Shown here one piece after another: positions 11,333 to 20,762 of a DNA stretch of 64,000 nucleotides; within the stretch, counting starts at the first letter, position 1, and each line of letters opens with the position of its first letter. Made by a program: the position numbers and the translations under genes. The notes under the pieces were generated by a model. The model was not told the DNA's origin. It saw only the letters and a list, made by a program, of their open reading frames with translations, and did not search any database. Source of the stretch: Aquatica leii (lineage: Eukaryota; Arthropoda; Insecta; Coleoptera; Lampyridae); the NCBI GenBank assembly GCA_035610365.1, contig CM069432.1, forward strand, positions 28,086,354 through 28,150,353, in the 5' to 3' direction.

Positions 11333-11990
11333 ATGAATGAAAAAATCATAGAAATCCTAAACGGCATAAAACAAGAATTGAGCGAAGTAAAAACCGAGTG
11401 AAAGGGATTAAATATCAAAATTAAAGAAACTGCAAAGGAAGTAACTAAATTGCAAAGAGAAAATGGGGCACTAAAAAAACAGGTAACAGATCAGTTAAGA
11501 TACTGGAAAAAGAGGTAAAGAAGAAAAACATAATAATTCATGGAATGACAGAAGAAAATGATAAGAACGAAGACAACTTAATAAGAAATAGAACAAATGT
11601 ATAAAAAGATGGGACTAGATGAAAAGAAGGTACTGCAAGGTAGTGAAATAACAAAAATGGGAAAATTCTAAGAAAGAAAAAATAGAACAATAATGGTAAA
11701 ACTAGCAATATGGAAACAAAAAACAGAAATTCTCAAAACTACAAAGTTTTTAAAGGGCACAAACACCTGGATAACTAAAGACTACTCTAGGACAGTAAGA
11801 GAACAAAGGAAAAAAATAGGATACTATTTAAAAAAAGCAAAAGAAGAAGGATGCTTGGCAAAAATGAGATATAATAAATTAATCGTGAAGAGCAAAGAAT
11901 TTAACCTAGAAGAGATAGAAATATTAAAGGTAACGAGAGGATGCAAAAAAGGATATGATTTTGGAAAATGGATAAATAAACTACAAAAAA
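11333..11990 (+). pseudogene. LINE-A ORF1 protein remnant
   Basis: The start ATG at 11333 opens MNEKIIEILNGIKQELSEVK, with heptad-like Leu/Ile spacing (coiled coil). After a stop and frameshift comes NIIIHGMTEENDKNEDN, the [N]xxIxG start of an L1-type ORF1 RNA-binding core. The frame at 11693-11990 continues with VREQRKKIGYYLKKAKEEG and YNKLIVKSKEFNLEEIEILK, matching the C-terminal domain of such ORF1 proteins. It would bind element RNA as a chaperone if intact. Confidence 0.6.
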
Positions 11991-12004
11991 GAAAACATAA
12001 AAAT

Positions 12005-13910
12005 GAGATAAAGATAAGGACTTGGAACATAAAAACGTTACTGAAAGAAGAAAAAATGATAAAAGTACCAAAGAAATAACAAGATATCAAGTAGATGTGG
12101 CTGCAATGCAAGAGGTACGATGGAAAGGAAAAGGGGAGATAATAAAAAAAAGATTTCACACTATTATACTCAAGAAAAAAAAAGCAAGGAACACATGGCA
12201 ACCCGCCTTTTACGTAAATAATAAAGCAAGTCAAAAAATATTATTATGCTTTAAACCAATAAACGGTAGACTAGCTTATATAAGAATTGAAGCAAAACCT
12301 ATAAACTTGTCAGTTATAAATTTATATGCCCCGACAGAAAAAGCTGATGAAAATGATGAGGAGAAATTATACCAAGAATTAGAAAAACGAACAGAAGAAA
12401 CACCAAGGCATGATATGATAATGGTGGTTGGAGATTTCAATGCACTGATAGGCAAAGAAGATTTCGCAAGGAAAGTGGCAGGAAAGCATACGATACATGA
12501 TGACACAAACGATAATGGAAGTAAACTGTGCGAATTCGCAACATTAACAAACATGATAATAAGTAGCACAAAATTTCAGCACAAGAGAAGACATGAAATA
12601 ACATGAATAATACCAGGAGGAAACAGTAGGAAACCAAAACCAGATAGACCATGTACTGGTAGCAAAGAAAAACGCTACTTCATAAGAGATGTAAGAACAT
12701 TTAGAGGTGCAAGTGCCGATACCGACCATTTTTTGGTTATAGCAATAATAAAACAACATTTCAACGAACAAAGAACAAAAGAGGAAAAAGAGAAAGGTTG
12801 GGAAGTAGGCAAGTTTATAAAAAAAGAAATACAAGAAAGTAACGCAACAAGAACTAGCAACAGTAGAAATAGAGGAAGATGTAAACAGCAAACAAAAATG
12901 AAACACGACATATATAAAGCAGCGGATACAATTGGATACAAAAGTAATAAGAAAAGGCAGAAGTGGTTTGATAAGAACTGTGAGAAGGCAGTAGAACTAA
13001 AAAATAGGGCAAGACTAAAATGGATAAGGACTAATGCAGAAGAAGACATAAATGAATATAAAGAAAAAAAAAGAAATTATGTAAGCCAAAGAAAAACGAA
13101 TGGATAAATAAATTAATGGAAAATATGAAAGGGAAGAAAAATAATATGAGGGAGTTATATAGGAAAATACAAAAACAAAAAACTGGAAATAAAATAAGAA
13201 GCAGAGAAATGAAAGATGAAAATAGAATGTTGCAAAACAGTGCTGGACAAATTAAAGAAATATGAAAAGAGCACTTTCAAAAGCTGCTGTGTACACCGCT
13301 TTGCGATATGAACAAGGACCCAGAAAGGCACGAAGGGGCTAGTAAAAACGGAGAGGAAATACAAATAACAGAACCAACGTATGAAGAAATTAAGGAGATA
13401 ATAGAGAGACAAACAAATGGAAAAACTTCACGAACAGATCAAATATGTGGAGAAATGATTAAGTACAGTGATGAAAGTGCACAAAGGAGATTTGAAGTAC
13501 GGAAAGAATACCAAGAGACTGGAGTGAAGGTATTATCGTGATAATACACAAAAAAGGAGATAAAGAAGTATGCAGTAATTATAGAGGGACTGTGTTACTA
13601 AATTTAGCCTATAAAATATTTTCCACAATGCTCAATAGAAAAGTGACAGAGCACTTGAAAATAGGTAGCTACTAATTTGGGTTTACCAAGGGAAAATCTG
13701 TAATACATGCTATCCACATAATTAGAGAAATATTAGAGAAAAGCAATGAAGATATGACATTGTACTTTAAGCAAGCTTTTGATATTCACAAACCTAGACG
13801 AAAAAGCAAGACAAATAGGGCTGACAGTAAATAAGAATAAAACAAAATATTTCAAATATAGTAGAGGTGAGAATTTTAAAAATCAACGAATACGCCCTAG
13901 AACAAGTGAA
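12005..13910 (+). pseudogene. LINE-A ORF2: EEP endonuclease and reverse transcriptase remnant
   Basis: The endonuclease (exonuclease-endonuclease-phosphatase, EEP, fold) runs from IRTWNIKTLL (12009) through AAMQEVRWKGKGEI, INLYAPTEKADEND, MVVGDFNALIGKEDF (about 12,420) and, frameshifted, QIDHVLVAKKN (12,640). These are the N, E, D..N and D/H catalytic blocks. The RT part begins with GVKVLSxxIIVIIHKKGDKE (13,500-13,570), NYRGTVLLNLAYKIF and FGFTKGKSVIHAI, and stops at YFKQAFD. The catalytic YxDD motif is deleted. The long minus-strand frames over 11,824-13,412 are shadows of this purine-rich strand. Confidence 0.8.
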
Positions 13911-13914
13911 TAAA

Positions 13915-14692
13915 TTTGAAATCACACGGGCAGTGCGGGAAAAATGAAGGTGAACGGCGTTATGAGATGTTTTCGCGATCAGAGGATCTCCTGGGTGTGA
14001 AATATAAAAATTACATTGGCGTTGGAGACACGGAAACATACAAAGCTATCGTTGACATAGATCCATATGATGACTGCCCGGTATCCAAAAAAGAATGCGT
14101 GGGCCACGTTCAGAAGCGGATGGGAAGTACACTTCGAAAGTTAAAAAAGGAAACAAAAGGGCTTGGTGGAAAGGGGTCTGAAAAATTGACGGACAAACCT
14201 ATCGGCGATTTGACGCTCTATTACGGACTAGCGATTCGACGCAACCATGATTCAGCCGCCGAGATGAAAAACGCCATTTGGGCTTATTATCATAAGTGCT
14301 CCACAAATGAAAATCCGCAACACCACTTGTGTCCGGAAGGAGGTGAGAGCTGGTGTAAGTGGCGAGTTGCGAAGAAAGAAGGAAAACTGCAGAACTTTGG
14401 ACATCATCCTCCTCTTGATGAAAAAGTTAAAAAAGCCATCAAGCCAATCTACGAAGCTCTCTCTGCCGATAGGTGGTCGAAATTTCTACATGCATTGCTG
14501 CGAGCTTGTTTAACTAAGGAAGATCGTCTTTGCAGAAGATTATAAACGCACTGGGAATCGGTGTTGGCATCAAAGCCAGCCGCTACTCCACCGAAGCCGA
14601 TGAAATAAAGATTCTGGCAGCTGGAAAAGGCCAACCAGGAACGTTTTGAAATTGAGGAAGGAATCTTGTACGGTCCAAGAATAGCTGACTAA
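13915..14692 (+). pseudogene. Mutator-like transposase domain fragment 1
   Basis: A 209-codon frame (to 14545) plus a short frameshifted tail. Motifs: KYKNYIGVGDTETYKAIV (about 13,998-14,050; the family normally has GDGD, here the first Asp is Val), CPVSKKECVGHVQKRMG, GLGGKGSEKLTDK, LTLYYGLAIRRN, MKNAIWAYYHKCSTNENPQH, LCPEGGESWCKW, and the C-terminal INALGIGVGIKASRY. This matches the insect and cnidarian multicopy family annotated as Mutator-like transposase domain. The N-terminal half is missing and the fragment abuts the end of LINE-A. No TIR was found. Confidence 0.75.
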
Positions 14693-14775
14693 GTTTTTGA
14701 TGTGAGTTTAATTTTATTACTTATATTATTCAACCTATATGTTGCACGGTTAAAAAAATGAGTCTTTTATGTTCA

Positions 14776-14990
14776 GATCCGCCATATAGGATCTTTTACT
14801 TTAAATTTAACACATCTATTAATAAATTTACTTTTGCCGACCGCGAAAACCCATAAGTTGAAATTCTGCTTTAAATTATAGTGAACAAAAATTCTTTGGT
14901 TGGCCATATTGGATCCGCCATTTTTAATTTTGCAGATTAGATTTAAGATTCGTATTCAGCGACCCCGAAAACGTATAGTAACTAGGTAAT
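14776..14990. repeat. Two-unit degenerate tandem repeat after the Mutator-like fragment
   Basis: GATCCGCCAT at 14776 and 14922, and GACC(G/C)CGAAAAC at 14839 and 14961, recur in the same order. This gives two units of roughly 120-146 bp. It probably belongs to the 3' untranslated region or terminus of the Mutator-like element. Confidence 0.5.
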
Positions 14991-15034
14991 ACTTGTCAAG
15001 GTTTAAATTTCCAACAATCAGTTTTACCAAAACT

Positions 15035-15545
15035 GCAATTATCTACATTCTCAGGTGACATTAGTGCTTACCAAGCATTTATTAATATTTTCAAGTCTAT
15101 GATAAGCGTTGCTAATTTAGAGCCTTCTTAAAAATTAAATTATTTGAAAAATGCGTTAAAAGGCGATGCAGCAAGTTGTATTGCTAATCTTCCTGCTTCT
15201 GACAACAATCGTGTTGCTTTGCAAATTCTGAATTCGCGTTATAATCGTCCAAAATTAATAATCCAATCTGATGTCAAAAATATGTTTGATTAGGTAGTTT
15301 TAGCATACGTAATCGAGAAAAAGCTCGACGTGGAAACAGAAAGAAACTAAAAACTTATAAACCTTCAGAAATATCAACTATCGAAGAAATTGTTCAACTT
15401 TTGCAAGATCGTGTTCAATTGTGGAAGGGCTTAGGCATTGAACGTTCCAAGTCCGTCGCAATGGTTACTTCTGAAAAATCCTCTATTATTTGCAAACTAT
15501 GTCGAGAACAACATTCGATTTCAAAACGTCCTATTTTTCTGAAGT
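15035..15545 (+). pseudogene. BEL copy 1 Gag fragment
   Basis: KLQLSTFSGDISAYQAFINI at about 15,040, a linker, then YLKNALKGDAASCIANLPAS and ALQILNSRYNRPKLI match the Gag core of BEL/Pao elements (DUF1759 type). After a gap come ILQLLQDRVQLWKGLGI-like sequence and ICKLCREQHSISK (15,490-15,520), the start of a Cys/His knuckle. Several stops; the N-terminus is missing. Confidence 0.72.
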
Positions 15546-16745
15546 GAAAGTGAAATTTTAATTAAAGATTCTGCTGGTGTATTTCATGAAACTCGCTGTT
15601 TACTTGATAATTAATGAGTCAATGAATAATCTCATTACTAATAGAATGGTCAACAAACTGAAATTAAATACAAAACTTATTAATATTGTTACGAATTTTT
15701 ATTATTAACTAATAATTTATTTAAACGACTAAAAATATGTTTTACTTATACTAGAAATATGTACACTTGTAAATTAACCGAACTAATTAAATCTAATAAT
15801 ATTTAATAAAAACACTTACACTAATTAAGATAAGATAAACTCCGCGGATAGCTTCACACAATTGTTTACACCAAAATCACGTAGTACAAGACTATCTCCG
15901 TATATTTATGTACACACACGCGCTAACGACTTATTTATTTCAACTTGAATAATCTTCTTAACACTGCTGTATTCACATTACGGCAATAACTGACCTACGA
16001 TTTCTCTTTTCGGTATTTATACACATTTGGAAATCCTTCTCGAGTGTTCCCTATCTTTCGGTATATCTTCTAGAGGATGGATAAGAACTTCTAGAAGGCT
16101 CTTGAATTTGCAAATTATTTCTCGAACGTTTTAATATATCTGTAATGGGCGTCAGATCAAAGTCAGTATCTATTACTAATAAAACTCAAATCAAAGTATC
16201 TAATATTTCCAAATTGCGTAATTGCTTTTTATAGAAAACATTACGAAGCATTACGTTAGTAAACAATCGTTTTAATCAAACAGGTGAGATAAATTTATTG
16301 ATTTGCTTATTGAGAAAAAAATTCGTTAGTTCCAAAATTACCATGACTTCAAAATACCGTATTAGGATATATTGTTTCGGCTCCCATCGATCTTAAAAAC
16401 TTGACAACCATTAATCAAACTTTTATTGCAAATTGTACTTCCATTAGGAATAACAATTATGATTTACAAAAATTCTGGGAAATAAAAAATGTCATTCCAC
16501 AGAAAACAACTTCACTTCTGTAAAAAAGGAAACAAGCTTGTGAAGCTTATTTTCAAGAGACCATGTTTCGAGCTAAAGATGGAAGGTTTACAGTTTCAAT
16601 TCCATTTAACGACAACATTTCTAATTTACGTAATTCATATCAGAAGCCCGATTCATCTACGACCAAATTGCGTGTAGTCTTTGACGGAAGTGTAAAAACT
16701 TCTTCTGGACTATCTCTAAGTTTTCGCACTTAGTCGCAATCAATA
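15546..16745 (+). pseudogene. BEL copy 1 protease and pre-RT region, split by a solo LTR
   Basis: Before the LTR: CLLDN.ESMNNLITNRMVNK, corresponding to the DSGSxxxFI region of Pao-type retropepsin, with the Asp-Ser-Gly lost. After the LTR: SVSITNKTQIKVSNISKLRN. From 16,300: LGYIVSAPIDLKNLTTINQ, YDLQKFWEIKNVIPQKTTS, KDGRFTVSIPFNDNISNLR and KLRVVFDGSVKTSSGLSL. These blocks, spread over all three frames, are the protease-to-RT linker and first RT motif of BEL pol. The LTR sits inside the protease. Confidence 0.75.
15687..16133. mobile_element. Solo LTR of gypsy-1 (copy A), TSD ATAT
   Basis: The plus strand begins TGTTACGAAT and ends CGAACGTTTTA. It is therefore inverted relative to transcription of gypsy-1, whose LTR reads TGAAACGTTCGAGAA...CGTAACA. 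It aligns along its length with LTRs B and C of gypsy-1, minus a ~35-bp block found in B near 20,425-20,455. ATAT at 15683-15686 and 16134-16137 is the 4-bp TSD. It is the product of LTR-LTR recombination. Confidence 0.88.
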
Positions 16746-16882
16746 CTGATTGTGAAAAAATGTGTGGTCAATTTTGAGTAAATTCCGATCAAAGAAGATT
16801 TCAGTGTATTCATTAGAGAGTAAAATGTTTTAACTAAACACAGTGACTTACGTAATAGCTAAGGCTTCCACGGCCGGAATCT

Positions 16883-17250
16883 GTACTAACATTAGAATGT
16901 CTTCCGGGTTTGGACCGTGTCATAGTTGCAACCGAAGCTGCCAACGTTTTGCCCACTTTTGTAAGGGGCTTTATCAGGGCGTGAGATAAATCGCAAAACT
17001 CAAACAAGCAATCGAAATCTAAGAACTTCTCAAAAGTTAGGTTATCTTGTGAAACAGCCATAACCTAAACTCTGAAAAGGTAAGAAAGAAAACGATAACC
17101 TGAAAAAGCAAACGAAAATCTAACAAAGAACCACTACCGAGTTAGGTAATCAACTTGTGAACCAAGCCAGATTCTAAACTCCGTAGAAGTGACTTAAGAA
17201 GAAATAGTCTCCGTATTTAAAGGAAAAAGATCGTCACGGATGGTTGAGCT
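16883..17250 (-). repeat. Penelope-1 pLTR, downstream copy
   Basis: Sense orientation relative to the ORF. It contains the hammerhead-like block at 16943-16980 and the ORF stop codon at 17194. It pairs with 18035-18408. Confidence 0.85.
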
Positions 17251-18045
17251 CAACCCTGATTGGGTTACGGTTGCTAGAGGGCGTGTTTTTGATAAATGAC
17301 TTATAACCGGGAACCAAAGAGGGGATAGTTCGAAACCATGATCGCGATTGAAGTTATTGGGGTGTTTGATGATTTCTATGCTTTCTTGGAATTTTCTGTT
17401 GAAAAAGAATGAAGATTTGGCAATCAACGTAACATTATCAATATCTATCTTGTGACCTGTAGTAAAATGATGTTCCGCGACCGCAGACTTGGAAGTATAC
17501 CTTTTCCTTATACAACGATCATGTTCTGAAATGCGAGTAATGACGGAACGACCGGTTTCACCAATGTAGACTAAACCACAAGAACAGGGAATTTGGTATA
17601 CACCTTCAGATGAAAGTGTAAGAAATTTGTCTTTGGGAGAAGGAAGAATCTGAGAGATTTTGCCTGTCGAGTTGAACATGGGTTTAATACCATTCTTACG
17701 AAGGAGTTTCCTTATGTGATCTGTAACCTTGTGAATGTATGGTAAAAAGGCCAATTTCGGGTTGGATTCGGGAGTAGAAATGTCCTTAGGTAATCGAGTA
17801 CGTGGATGTAAACGACGATTAATAATTCTATGAATATCTCGCTTTACATAACCATTGTTCACTAAGGTTCTAGTAAGATGACGGAGTTCTGAGTCTAGAT
17901 TCTCAGGTTGACAAATAGAAAAGGCACGATGGACCAAAGATTCAATAACAGAACGTTTCTGTGCAGGATGATGATGAGACGAAGCATGAAGGTATCTGTC
18001 CGTATGGGTGGGTTTGCGATAAACAGAATGGACCAGCTCAACCAT
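17194..18045 (-). CDS. Penelope RT C-terminus plus GIY-YIG endonuclease, 283 codons
   Basis: An uninterrupted frame. Residues 1-100 (VYRKPTHTDRYLHASSHHHP, KRSVIESLVHRA, LDSELRHLTRTLVNNGY) are the C-terminal thumb region of Penelope RT. Residues 100-150 form the linker (KLAFLPYIHKVTDHIRKLLR, GIKPMFNSTGKISQIL). Residues 165-245 are the GIY-YIG nuclease (GVYQIPCSCGLVYIGETGRS, RISEHDRCIRK, AVAEHHFTTGHKID, ESIEIIKHPNNFNRD) with the Tyr, Arg, His and Glu positions present. The ATG lies inside the upstream inverted pLTR, so it is a truncation artefact; the RT palm with its catalytic Asp residues is missing. It could still be translated but not retrotranspose. Confidence 0.88.
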   Translation of the reverse strand: MVELVHSVYRKPTHTDRYLHASSHHHPAQKRSVIESLVHRAFSICQPENLDSELRHLTRTLVNNGYVKRDIHRIINRRLHPRTRLPKDISTPESNPKLAFLPYIHKVTDHIRKLLRKNGIKPMFNSTGKISQILPSPKDKFLTLSSEGVYQIPCSCGLVYIGETGRSVITRISEHDRCIRKRYTSKSAVAEHHFTTGHKIDIDNVTLIAKSSFFFNRKFQESIEIIKHPNNFNRDHGFELSPLWFPVISHLSKTRPLATVTQSGLSSTIRDDLFPLNTETISS

Positions 18046-18408
18046 CCGTGACGATCCTTTTCCTTTAAATACGGAGACTATTTCTTCTTAAGTCACTTCT
18101 ACGGAGTTTAGAATCTGGCTTGGTTCACAAGTTAATTACCTAACTCGGTAGTGGTTCTTTGTTAGATTTTCTTTTGCTTTTTCAGGTTATCGTTTTCTTT
18201 CTTACCTTTTCAGAGTTTAGGTTATGGCTTGTTTCACAAGTGGATAACCTAACTTTTGAGAAGTTCTTAGTTAGATTTCGATTGCTTGTTTGAGTTTTGC
18301 GATTTATCTCACGCCCTGATAAAGCCCTTTACGAAAATGGGCAAAACGTTGGCAGCTTCGGTTGCAACTATGACACGGTCCAAACCCTGAAGACATTCTA
18401 ATGTTAGT
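18035..18408 (+). repeat. Penelope-1 pLTR, upstream inverted copy
   Basis: Antisense to the ORF. It contains the second hammerhead-like block (18313-18350) and supplies the first codons of the truncated ORF. Confidence 0.85.
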
Positions 18409-19020
18409 ACAGTGACTTACGGTTTATTTAGTTCATCCTATTTAGCAACTAAGTGTCTTCGTAGCTTAGATCATATGTATCAAAAAACATATCCTAAAGC
18501 ATCATCTAGAATCATTCATGATTATATCGACGATTTTATTTCCGGCGCCAATTCAGTAATTGAAGCCAAAAATAATGCAAACAAGGTTACAGGAATCCTT
18601 GCTCTAGGTGGATTTTTTCTCAGAAAATTCTTATCAAAATATTCTGCTGTTTTTGACAAATCCGCAACCCGAAATTCGAACTTAAATTTTGAAGCAAAAA
18701 CTTTAGGAATTTAATGGAATTCCAACTTCGATTGTTTTACTTACGATTGAAAACATGTCGATTTCAGCACTAATGCTAAAAGAAGCATATTATCTGCTCT
18801 ATAAATTATTTGATCGGTTTGGTCTATTATCTCTTATTATCAAGGCAAAGTTAATTATGCAAGCTCTTTGGAAATTGCATTTAACGTGGGACGAATATAT
18901 TCATGCTTTATTACAGAACGAATGGGTTTCTTTAGCACTACGTTGCGCATCCTTAGAATGGTGTTTTTATCAAAATTTGAACATGCTAAACTAGTACACG
19001 AGTATACGGTGCTTACCTTT
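18409..19020 (+). pseudogene. BEL copy 1 RT palm and connection region
   Basis: TVTYGLFSSSYLATKCLRSL starts exactly at the Penelope TSD, followed by IIHDYIDDFISGANSV (18,512-18,560; YIDD is the catalytic motif of Pao RTs, normally YVDD) and ILALGGFFLRKFLSKYS. After a stop, FDRFGLLSLIIKAKLIMQAL and WDEYIHALLQNEW correspond to the connection segment before RNase H. The frame before the insertion (F.LN then TVTYG) joins correctly, proving the insertion was into an RT gene. Confidence 0.82.
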
Positions 19021-19399
19021 AAGTTCTGATTTAATGGGCCTCGATTTTTTTATTCGTTAAATTGTTTTCGTCTCTGGGGTAATAGCTGTCGACCAAAATA
19101 TTCTACCAGAGCAAAAATTCGTTCAAGTTACTCTTACATGCAATTATTTTCAAATATTTTCAAGCAAACTGTTTCCAAAATATTCTTCTTTCCAAAAATT
19201 ACAAAAAATTGTCGCTTATGTTCTTTGATTCTTAAAAAAACTATTCAGTAACATCATCTGAAAGAAACGTTGGTTTCCTAACTGTATCAATCTTCGTGTT
19301 TTTCTAATGAGATTCAACTACTTCGTCATAATTCTGGTAAAGAAATGACGAATTACTATGTTAAATCTTTGAATTTATTTTTAGACAATCAGGACATTA

Positions 19400-20250
19400 T
19401 ACGAGTACGCGGTTTCTGGTACCCTTTGTAGAAAAAATGTTCATAGCTGTTTAAGATGTTTTAAAACAAGGCCTCTTATGAGTGATCTTCAATCTGCGCG
19501 ATTTGCTATTTACAAACGGTGTTTCTACAACACCGCGGTAGATTTTGCTGATCCTGTTTTAACGAAAGATCGCTATACGCGAAATGCAAAACTCATAAAG
19601 GCGTATATTGTTCTTTTTGTTTGTATGACGACTAAAGCCATACATTTGGATTTGATTACAAGTTTATCTACGCCAGCTTTTATTGAAGTATTTAAGAAGT
19701 TCATTCTCCCGAGTTCTCCGCATTTTGAAGCCTTGTGGGAATCGAATATAAAGCAAACAAAATTACACGTTCTAAAAATAATCGGTGAAAGTAATTTAAC
19801 TTTTGAAAGTTTGTATACTGTATTAACCCAAATAGAATCAGTATTGGGTTTCAAACCTCTTTCATTTTTGTTCAAAGATCCAAACAATTTCCGAGTTTTT
19901 ACATCTTATCATTTCCTAATTGGAGATTCTTTTGAGACTTTGCCAGAGAAATCCTTAGAATCAGTCATGGAAAATCAATTAAATTTATTCCAACGACGAA
20001 AACAACTTCTCCAACGTTTTTGGAAGCGGTGGTCTAGAGATGTTTTACCTGAATTTCAACGACGCATAAAATGGCAACACGTTTCAGACCAACAGCTAAT
20101 AGTCCCTTAGTATTCTTGTCTGAACCAAACGCTGAACCTTTTTATTGGCCAACCGCACAAGTAGTTCAGCTCGTATAGCGCGAGTAGTTACAATACATAC
20201 ATCTAAGGGTGCTATATTAAAACGAGCTATTACAAATTAAGTTTAATTCT
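19400..20250 (+). pseudogene. BEL copy 1 integrase with internal deletion
   Basis: 210 codons from 19478: VDFADPV (first Asp), NAKLIKAYIVLFVCMTTKAI, HLDLITSLSTPAFIEVFKKF, then directly ILPSSPHFEALWESNIKQTK. Between FKKF and PPRSPHF the family normally has about 70 residues with the second Asp and the Glu; they are absent, so two of three DDE residues are gone. The tail LTQIESVLGFKPLSFL, HFLIGDSFETLPE and FWKRWSRDVLPEFQRRIKW is well kept. Beyond a stop, NAEPFYWPTAQVV and RVVTIHTSKGAILKRAI (20,130-20,235) finish the C-terminal barrel. Confidence 0.85.
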
Positions 20251-20283
20251 GATGTGTGTTTTTGATCATCAAAATTAAGTTAC

Positions 20284-20762
20284 TGTTGCGAATTTATTTA
20301 TTAAAAACTAATTTATTTAAACGACTAAAAATACGTTTACTTATTCTAGAAATATGTACACTTTTAAATTAACCGAACTAATTAAATCTAATAATATTTA
20401 ATGAAAACACTTACACTAATTTATGTATAACCGTTGTATAACACTATCACTTACACGAAGATAAGATAACGTCCGCGGATAGCTTCAAACTTGTTTACAC
20501 TAAAAATCACGTACACGATTATTCTCGGTATATTTATCTAGACACACGCGTGCTAACGACTTATTTATTTTCACTTTAATAATTTTCTTAACACTGCTGT
20601 ATTCGCATTCCAGCAATAACTGACTCATGATTTCTGTCTTCGGTATTTATACACATCTGCAAATCCTTCTCGAGTGCTCCCTATTTTTCGGTATATCTTC
20701 TAGAAGATGAATAACAGCTTCTAGAAAACTCTTGCATTTGCAAATAATTTCTCGAACGTTTC
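20284..20762 (-). repeat. gypsy-1 3' LTR (copy B)
   Basis: As read on the minus strand it ends CGCAACA (plus TGTTGCG at 20284) and starts at AAACGTTCGAGAA beside the polypurine tract; the initial TG is lost. At about 479 bp it is longer than solo LTR A because of an internal block with CGTTGTATAAC at about 20,428-20,460. Confidence 0.85.

Larger units (their letters stand above)
11041..13910 (+). mobile_element. LINE-A, decayed and internally deleted non-LTR retrotransposon
   Basis: The order is 5' leader, ORF1-like coiled-coil protein, endonuclease, reverse transcriptase (RT). It is purine-rich on the plus strand throughout. The RT region is cut: at about 13,785 the sequence jumps from the start of the catalytic core (YFKQAFD) to a later segment (ARQIGLTVNKNKTKYFKYS), losing the YADD block. 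The family is related to LINE-D at 50.3 kb (similar ORF1 and endonuclease), but too diverged to align confidently by eye. No poly-A tail or TSD was seen. Confidence 0.8.
16853..18408 (-). mobile_element. Penelope-like element 1 with ~370-bp inverted terminal repeats, TSD of 13 bp
   Basis: ACAGTGACTTACG at 16840-16852 and 18409-18421 is a perfect 13-bp duplication of the BEL RT target. Inside it, 16883-17250 and 18035-18408 are inverted copies (about 370 bp, a few per cent diverged), enclosing a minus-strand ORF. About 30 bp (16853-16882) outside the left repeat are unpaired. Inverted pLTRs around a 5'-truncated copy are a known Penelope configuration. Only the RT C-terminus and the GIY-YIG endonuclease remain. 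Confidence 0.9.
15035..20250 (+). mobile_element. BEL/Pao retrotransposon copy 1, with two nested insertions
   Basis: Gag, protease, RT, RNase H and integrase fragments occur in BEL/Pao order on the plus strand. The copy is split by a solo gypsy LTR (15687-16133) and a Penelope element (16853-18408). Removing these restores co-linearity at the junctions I checked. LTRs of this element were not identified. The right side ends just before the gypsy-1 LTR at 20284. Confidence 0.85.

Noticed and set aside
11824..13412. Several long minus-strand frames resembling membrane proteins (Phe/Leu/Ser-rich)
   Set aside because: They are shadows of the purine-rich LINE-A coding strand, which carries endonuclease and RT motifs in order.
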